Part shown: one piece after another, positions 56,391 through 64,000 of the stretch
Numbering within the stretch: position 1 is the stretch's first letter
How the letters are laid out: each line of letters opens with the position of its first letter
Assembly: GCA_033239005.1 (NCBI GenBank)
Contig: BSQZ01000079.1
Span: forward strand, 186,001 to 250,000
Direction of reading: 5' to 3'
Origin: Lamellibrachia satsuma
Lineage: Eukaryota > Annelida > Polychaeta > Sabellida > Siboglinidae
Length of the DNA stretch: 64,000 bases
Notes under the pieces: model-generated
Told to the model about the DNA's origin: nothing
The model's input: only the letters and a program-made list of their open reading frames with translations
The model's database searches: none
Made by a program: the position numbers and the translations under genes

Positions 56391-57477
56391 GAGGGAGCAT
56401 TACTGCCATGATGCATCCACACCAGACACTGCAATTAACCACACAAACAGGGATGGGCAGGTCTCTCATAAACAGGGTTTTTACGGGTTATAACAATGAC
56501 CCTGGAACCTGCAACTGCACCAAGATCCAGACCAACATACCAAACTGTCACCTTCTGTATGAACTGAGGTCCCCCTGACAGATCTTGCAGCAGCATCTGA
56601 CACAGCAATAGCATACGCACTGCTACGAAGTCACGATTTCAGTGCTGACTACAATGTAACACTGGATCCATAATACCATGATGTATGCTGTTTTTCTACG
56701 TCTTCAATTAAAGCCAACTAAATCCAAACAATTCAATGCATACCAGCTCCTGGGTACTAGTAATCAGTTGTTACAGGCATCACTAAAGAGGTTGATGATA
56801 AGAACAAACTAGAAGAAGTACTTGAGGAGCATGTTTTGTTGTTCAGTCTACGCAGTATGTGGATAGAGAAGACACACAGTCTAGTTGGTTCAGTGCACTA
56901 CTTACAAAGTTGTTTAACGAGATTATGGAGCAAACACAAGCTGCTGTCTAATCAGAATGTTGGGCAGATCAAAGACCCAGGCCACACCGAAATATGCCCA
57001 TGAAGGAACTCAGCTGTCAACCCCCATTACCCTGCAGCAGTTTCCTCTTAACAACCCCTGGGTCAGCTGGACTTGGTTAACCTCTCTAGTGCCAGTCTTA
57101 TTAAACCCAGCAGCACAGTGTCCAAGATCATCTTACATCAAGTTGTGTGTTAGTGTGTGTATGTGCTTCTGTGCATCTTGAGACTTATGCTGGGGACATA
57201 CAACTAATGCTGACTTGACTGTCGGGTCAGTGTAAATTTGGTAGTCAGAGCTAGTTGGCGTAAATTTTGGCAGATTGATGCGAATGTCGTCGGCACAATC
57301 CTGGTGTTATATATCCACTATAAATACGTTCATATTGTATAAGAAATGTCTTATTAGGCATATTACAAGGTTTTTGAATAACCGTCTAAATCATCAGCCT
57401 GATCAAATGAAAGAGCGAACTCTTAGCTGGATTGACAGAGCAGTCATTATTTGAATGAGCAAAATGAACTGATAGCT

Positions 57478-57610
57478 GTACAACGTTGCCTCACTGTAAA
57501 ACGTCGCCTCACTGTATGATGTCACCTCGCTATACAACGTCACCTCATTGTACAACGTCGCCTTTTTATACAATGTCGCCTCGCTGTACAACATCACCTC
57601 ACTGTACATC
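57478..57610. repeat. 18-bp tandem repeat, about seven copies, diverged
   Basis: Unit TACAACGTCGCCTCACTG with changes in most copies. Confidence 0.85.
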
Positions 57611-58868
57611 TCATATTTGTCCAAACACTATGCTAATTTGTATGACCATGTTCACTAAACTTTAGGTACAATGAATATACATGTTGCGAGGTGATGTTTA
57701 TTTTGCACTTGCGTGAATCACATTTCATCCCTGGCTTCACCTTCAGTCGCTTGTTAATTGCAATTGAGATTCACAAATACACTTTGTACAAGAATCAGTA
57801 GTGTTAAATGCAGTTGAGAAGGCAACTCCAATGACAAGGAAGAATAATTTCATCCTGTTGGTCTCTAGAGAAGCATCATAAAAGTTATTTTATCACTATG
57901 CCAAAAGGAAAAATGCAAATGTACCGGTGCATGAAAATATTGAATTGGTAACCCGCATATCAGTAAAAATCACAACATCTATTGGCACATGATATATGCA
58001 TTTGTGGGTAGATGCTTTGAGATTGGTTGAAACACGAAGTAAAACAATTACTGATTGCACATATTGTCGTGTTTAATGTTTAATCAACTTTTTCACTGCA
58101 TGTGTCAACTGATACATGTTCTGCTGCTCATCTCCAGATTATTTTCAATTCCCGTTAGCTGGTATCATTTCATAATTGTACATGCTTTATTTTTTATTTC
58201 AACATTTGAGAGTGTATTGCATTTAAAAATGCCTAAATATAACAAGCAGAGCCCATGTACACTGTTTGACTCTTTTAATAAGCTCAAAATTGTCAATATA
58301 CGAAGACGAAATACCTTAGATTTAGCTGAGAAAAATCTAAGACCAGAATATGAATTTCCAAAATGTAGAAGTTAGATGTTTTTTTCACTGTCAAAGAACA
58401 CCCACTGACATCTACCACACTACCACGAACACTGGAGCAGCATATGCTACACGGTTCCTTGAAGTAGGTATATTTTACATTTTGTGATTGATTGACAAGA
58501 AGCAGCTTTAATTCCCGAACCAACGTATGTATTGTTTTACTGCAATGTGACTATGAGATCAACAGCTCCACATGTTCTCCACACAGATGAGTGTTCATGG
58601 TATATCTAGAGAACCTACCTCAACTCCATATGTCTCACTGCTGAGATGGCCCCTTGTGCAGAGCCTGCTTACTAATTAGTAGATCCAAGTAATTTATTTG
58701 ACAGAAGTGCCCCCAAGAGAATCTCATCATAATCAGTCATATGGTACTTCAAACAATCAGGGGAGAAAATAATTGCACAAGTCCAGCCAGCAAAGAGGTT
58801 CATCAAACCAGTCACCTACAGGAACCTTAGACATCTGGTGAATGAGACAACAGCACAATGCACTGTTT

Positions 58869-61062
58869 GGAGCACCAACACTGGCATTACTGGCACAACA
58901 TCACAAGAGACTCATTGGAGCACCAGCACTTGGCTTCAATGGCACAACATCACAAGAGACTCACTGGAGCACCAGCACTTGGCTTCACTGGCACAACATC
59001 ACAAGAGACTCATTGGAGCACCAGCACTTGGCTTCACTGGCACAACATCACAAGAGACTCATTGGAGCACCAGCACTTGGCTTCAATGGCACAACATCAC
59101 AAGAGACTCACTGGAGCACCAGCACTTGGCTTCACTGGCACAACATCACAAGATACTCATTGGAGCACCAGCACTTGGCTTCACTGGCACAACATCACAA
59201 GAGACTCATTGGAGCACCAGCACTTGGCTTCACTGGCACAACATCACAAGAGACTCATTGGAGCACCAGCACTTGGCTTCACTGGCACAACATCACAAGA
59301 GACTCATTGGAGCACCAGCACTTGGCTTCACTGGCACAACATCACAAGAGACTAATTGGAGCACCAGCACTTGGCTTCAGTGGCACAACATCACAAGAGA
59401 CTCATTGGAGCACCAGCACTTGGCTTCACTGGCACAACATCACAAGAGACTCATTGGAGCACCAGCACTTGGCTTCACTGGCACAACATCTCAAGAAACT
59501 CATTGGAGCACCAGCACTTGGCTTCACTGGCACAACATCACAAGATACTCATTGGAGCACAAAAGCACAAGAGACTCATTGGAGCGCCACCACTTGGCTT
59601 CACTGGCACATCTCAAGAAACTCATTGGAGCACCAGCACTTGGCTTCACTGGCACAACATCACAAGATACTCATTGGAGCACAAATGCACAAGAGACTCA
59701 TTGGAGCGCCACCACTTGGCTTCACTGGCACATCTCAAGAAACTCATTGGAGCACCAGCACTTGGCTTCACTGGCACAACATCACAAGATACTTATTGGA
59801 GCACCAGCACTTGGCTTCACTGGCACAACATCACAAGAGACTCATTGGAGCACCAGCACATGGCTTCACTGGCACAACATCACAAGGGACTCGTTGGAGC
59901 ACCAGCACTTGGCTTCACTGGCACAACATCACAATAGACATATCGCAATAGACTTGAAAGGAGCAGCCAGCATTTGGCTTCACTGGCACATCGCAAGAGA
60001 CTTGAATGGAGCACCAGCACTTGGCTTCACTGTCACATCGCAAGAGACTTGAATGGAGCACCAGCACTTGGCTTCACTGTCACATCACAAGAGACTTGAA
60101 AGGAGCAGCCAGCACTTGGCTTCACTGGTACATCACAAGAGACTTGAAAGGAGCAGCCAGCACTTGGCTTCATTGGCATATCGCAAGAGACTTGAAAGGA
60201 GCAGCCAGTACTTGGCTTCACTGTCACATCACAAGAGACTTGAATGGAGCACCAGCACTTGGCTTCACTGTCACATCGCAAGAGACTTGAATGGAGCACC
60301 AGTACTTGGCTTCACTGTCACATCACAAGAGACTTGAAAGGAGCAGCCAGCACTTGGCTTCACTGGCACATCACAAGAGACTTGAAAGGAGCAGCCAGCA
60401 CTTGGCTTCACTGGCACATCACAAGAGACCTGAAAGGAGCAGCCAGAACTTGGCTTCACTGGAATATCACAAGAGACTTGAAAGGAGCAGCCAGTACTTG
60501 GCTTCACTGGTATATCACAAGAGACTTGAAAGGAGCAGCCAGCACTTGGCTTCACTGGCATATCACAAGAGACTTGAATGGAGCAGCCAGCACTTGGCTT
60601 CACTGGCATATCACAAGAGACTTGAGTGGAGCAGCCAGTACTTGGCTTCACTGGCATATCACAAGAGATTTGAATGGAGCAGCCAGCACTTGGCTTCACT
60701 GGCATATCACAAGAGATTGAATGGAGCAGCCAGCACTTGGCTTCACTGGCATATCACAAGAGATTTGAATGGAGCAGCCAGCACTTGGCTTCACTGGCAT
60801 ATCACAAGAGACTTGAATGGAGCAGCCAGCACTTGGCTTCACTGGCATATCACAAGAGACTTGAATGGAGCACCAGTACTTGGCTTCACTGGCATATCAC
60901 AAGAGACTTGAATGGAGCAGCCAGCACTTGGCTTCACTGGCATATCACAAGAGACTTGAATGGAGCAGCCAGTACTTGGCTTCACTGGCATATCACAAGA
61001 GACTTGAATGGAGCAGCCAGTACTTGGCTTCACTGGTATATCACAAGAGACTTGAATGGAGC
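58869..61062. repeat. Composite 49-/48-bp minisatellite, about 45 copies
   Basis: Left block (to about 59935): GGAGCACCAGCACTTGGCTT then CACTGGCACAACATCACAAGAGACTCATT, 49 bp. Right block (from about 59950): 47/48-bp relatives with AGCAGCCAGCACTTGGCTTC, CACATC or CATATC, and GACTTGAATG. A two-unit module with CACAAAAGCACAAGAG and CGCCACCACTT is duplicated (about 59552 and 59672). The STSTWLHWHNITRD-type frames are artefacts. Confidence 0.96.
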
Positions 61063-61079
61063 CGGGGGTTGTTGGTTAT

Positions 61080-63420
61080 TATAGGGTTGATTGAGTTCAA
61101 TGTGGTTCTAAAGCTCTATTAAAAGTCAGAAGTATCTTTCAGACTAAAGTGATTTATTGTTATTTAATTATACTGTTGCAAGTGATTACCAACTGGTGTA
61201 TAATTAAATTATCATGTGCATACACAAGTTTACTATTGAAAGAAACCAAAGCTTGTAGTTAAAATGTCATGTTTATATACATGTAGTTATTGCTGATTGA
61301 ACACTACATTGAGCTCAACACTGTATAATAACCAACTATTTTTTAATAATCTTTTAAATACACTGTTAGCACACTTATCACTGCAACCTGCAAGCAAACA
61401 AAGTGTTTATCTAGATAATGTCATGTTATGTTGATAAAACTAAATTAAGTTATTCTCTCTCTCTTTCTTGCAATCACGCTGGGTGGTAAATGTTTGCATC
61501 TAATAAAGTCTCAACATGACACAGCTGTGTGACCTTAGCAGCACAAGATACAGCTTGGCTTCTCTCAGGTGACAACAGGTTGACATTACTGGCCTCTTAT
61601 CAGATATACAGGTTTATTGGGTAGCACATCAAGATAACAGGCAACCCAGGGGCACTCCCCAACCATTAGGGCCACAGTCTATGTCACCTTGGGTGGCAGT
61701 TAAACATCTAAACCCTTGTAGTTGTATATAACATTTGGGCAACAAAGGTGAACACCCATAGGGCAAATAAAACCGTGAATATTATGTTATCTTGCATGTT
61801 CTCATAGACAAGTATCATATTTCAACACCTGTATATAAATGCTTCACTTTTTTAATACAATAATCACCACATTGAACTATAGGTATTCCCCAAATAGATA
61901 TGAGTTAACCAACATTGGAGTACTCAACTGTTACATGCTATTAAACCCGAAAAGGGCAAATTCCAATGACTCTACTGTGCAATTCCTCTACTGCGAACAC
62001 TGAAGGATATAAAGCACACAAACAGCTGCATTGGTGATAGACAAAGCAGCCTGCTCCTAACTTATGTAGTGTAAACACCATCACAGGAACTGAGCACGAA
62101 GCACCACTTGAGAAGGCTTCGTTGTGAGGGACAGAAGCAATGCCACAACCCTGGACCCATCTATTCAAACCCAACAATCAGCAGTTGTCCACAATACTAG
62201 CCTGTTATTGCAGTCACACAAAAACCTCACCTACTTTACTGTATATCTATGTATGAGAACATGGTATGCCATCCAATGTAAGACAGGCTTTAGAAAATAT
62301 GATATGGCCAAATGGAAAAGAACTAGTTAATATTGGTGTGTACATCAAAATGACCGTAGTACCCAGTTGCACTGTCATGACACGACATAGTGCTGTCAAT
62401 GACAACTGTCGCTCCCCAGTCCCACCAATTGGTATGAAGAATACCTCCCTTCTCCATTGACTAATCAGCTGTCCTAGACAAACAATGTTGTGGTATTGAA
62501 AACTAATACCAGTTAAGTCACATTAAGCCGTTGACAATCATACATTACATCATTGAACCTTTTTTGGGCAAGGCTTTTCTTACACCAATTAGTTTTAGAT
62601 AAATAATACAAAATAATTCTTATATTATGCTTTATGTACTTATTTATTTAAATGAGATAATTGAAATTATTAAATATTTAAATATAAAATCAATGTAAAA
62701 CAAAATGTAGCTATGAACTCTGTGTTACCAGTGTTTGTCAACAGAAACCCCCTCAAGCAACAGCTTTAATCACAGCTACAGCCTGGGCTGATTGGTTTAT
62801 CACCCCATACAGGAGTGAGTTAAGGAGTAGCCTGTCTATAAATCTACAGAATGACCTGTTCTAAGTTGACAGCTGTGCATTGCTGCTGAATGTAATCAAG
62901 GGTTGTGTGTCTGCCTTTATACACAACCAAACTACACCAATACTTCCAACTCTCCCCTTCTCACCAGCAGGTTCCCAGGCCAACAATTCTCTTTGAAATC
63001 CTATGGATTACACTTTCGTATAATGACAATTCTACCATGCTTTGACTATTACACTGTTGTCTCCAATACATCTTCCCCACCAATAAACAAATGTCAGAAA
63101 CTCTTAGCTGAAAAAACATTGTTTGACAGAGTTTTAAAGTAGCTGTGTGACATGCCTACCCAGATTCACTTCCCAGGGAAACAGTGCCACTTTACAGATG
63201 ATCAGATCCCATCAGCATTCTGGCACAATGCCTCTTTATCTCCCATGCGAGCATACGCTACTGCCACCTGTCACAACCCACACATCCATCACACAGGCCA
63301 GAAAATGAGGGAGCAAAAACCAATTACATTTTGTAGCACCCAGCACCTCCAGACATTGCAATCCCCCTGTGGTCTGACACATCTCCCCATGACTGAATAA
63401 ACACATCCTGGCTGATTCCT
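61080..63420. other. No gene recognised
   Basis: No exon or known element seen. A CT-rich run (CTCTCTCTCTTTC) lies at about 61455. Confidence 0.5.
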
Positions 63421-63424
63421 CATC

Positions 63425-64000
63425 AAACAACCATTATTATAAAACAATCATTAACATAAAACCGTTATCATAAAACAACCGTTATCGTAAAACAAATGTT
63501 ATCGTAAAACAACCTTTATTGTAAAACAACCGTTATCGTAAAACAACCATTATTGTAGAACAACTGTTATTGTAAAACAACAATTATTGTAGACTGTCAA
63601 AGCTTGTGAAATAGTCGTTACTGTAAAACAACCATTATTGTAAAACAATCATTATGGTAACAAAACTGTTATTGCAAAACAACTGACTGAATAAACACAT
63701 CCTGGCTGATTCCTCATAAAACAACCATTATTATAAAACAACTGTTATCGTAAAACAAATGTTATTGTAAAATAACCATTATTGTAAAATAACCATTATT
63801 GTAAAACAACCATTATTGAAAAACAACCATTATTGTAAAATAACCATTATTGTAAAACAACCATTATTGTAAAACAACCGTTATTATAAAACAACTGTTA
63901 TTGTAAAAACAACCATTATTGTAGACTTTCAGAGCTTGTGAAATAGTCGTTATTGTAAAAGAACCATTATTGTAAAACAATCATTATGGTAACACAACTG
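63425..64000. repeat. 17-bp minisatellite reaching the window edge
   Basis: Unit AAAACAACCATTATTGT (variants CGTTATCGT, TTATAA), about 33 copies. Two non-repeat modules are duplicated with it: TGACTGAATAAACACATCCT (63392 and 63684) and AGACTGTCAAAGCTTGTGAA (63593 and about 63923), so there is a higher-order period of about 290-330 bp. It continues beyond 64000. Confidence 0.92.

Larger units (their letters stand above)
53800..58860. other. No recognisable exon; probably POSH 5' intron
   Basis: Between the CA tract and the next array I found no RING-finger exon and no other coding similarity. If POSH continues past the window edge, this is its large first intron. Confidence 0.45.

Noticed and set aside
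58838..61122. Long frames with a 16-codon period (STSTWLHWHNITRD, LASLAQHHKRLIGAP and similar)
   Set aside because: Products of the 48/49-bp array; frames shift freely with the unit length and no exon structure supports them.

Overview
This is a window of animal nuclear DNA, AT-rich, with spliced genes, several non-LTR retrotransposon lineages and very many tandem repeats. Two real protein-coding genes are recognisable and both are split by canonical GT/AG introns with matching phases. The protein types (mitochondrial lipoyl synthase; a POSH-type scaffold with several SH3 domains) and the CR1-, L2- and Rex1-like LINEs fit a metazoan, probably an invertebrate. The sequence alone does not fix the phylum.

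Layout. 1-9,000: no host gene recognised; an array of perfect palindromes (866-1435), a second palindrome type (2460-2615, 3146-3196), LINE debris and a decayed CR1-type LINE (about 4960-8166) carrying an inverted copy of its own 3' end. 9,060-27,984 (+): LIAS, ten exons that join to 373 codons, with both iron-sulfur cysteine motifs. Its intron 4 (8 kb) holds a CR1 nested in another LINE, then a Rex1-like LINE. Its exon 7 runs into a 4.1-kb array of a 39-bp unit made from the exon's own 3' end plus its 5' splice site. 28,000-37,100: intergenic, with a 4 x 142-bp repeat and a 2.3-kb array of 43-bp units. 37,182-51,088 (-): twelve 3' exons of a POSH/SH3RF-family gene encoding four SH3 domains; its RING exon was not found here. 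51,100-64,000: no recognised exon; a 1.68-kb uninterrupted (CA)n tract, a 2.2-kb array of 49/48-bp units and a 17-bp array that reaches the window edge.

The two genes are convergent (tail to tail) and functionally unrelated: LIAS makes the lipoyl cofactor in mitochondria, POSH is a cytoplasmic ubiquitin-ligase/JNK scaffold. The most unusual object is the LIAS exon-7 array: about 105 copies of a unit that is in frame with the enzyme (13 codons) and carries a splice donor each time, so that the first five donors could give in-frame length variants of lipoyl synthase.
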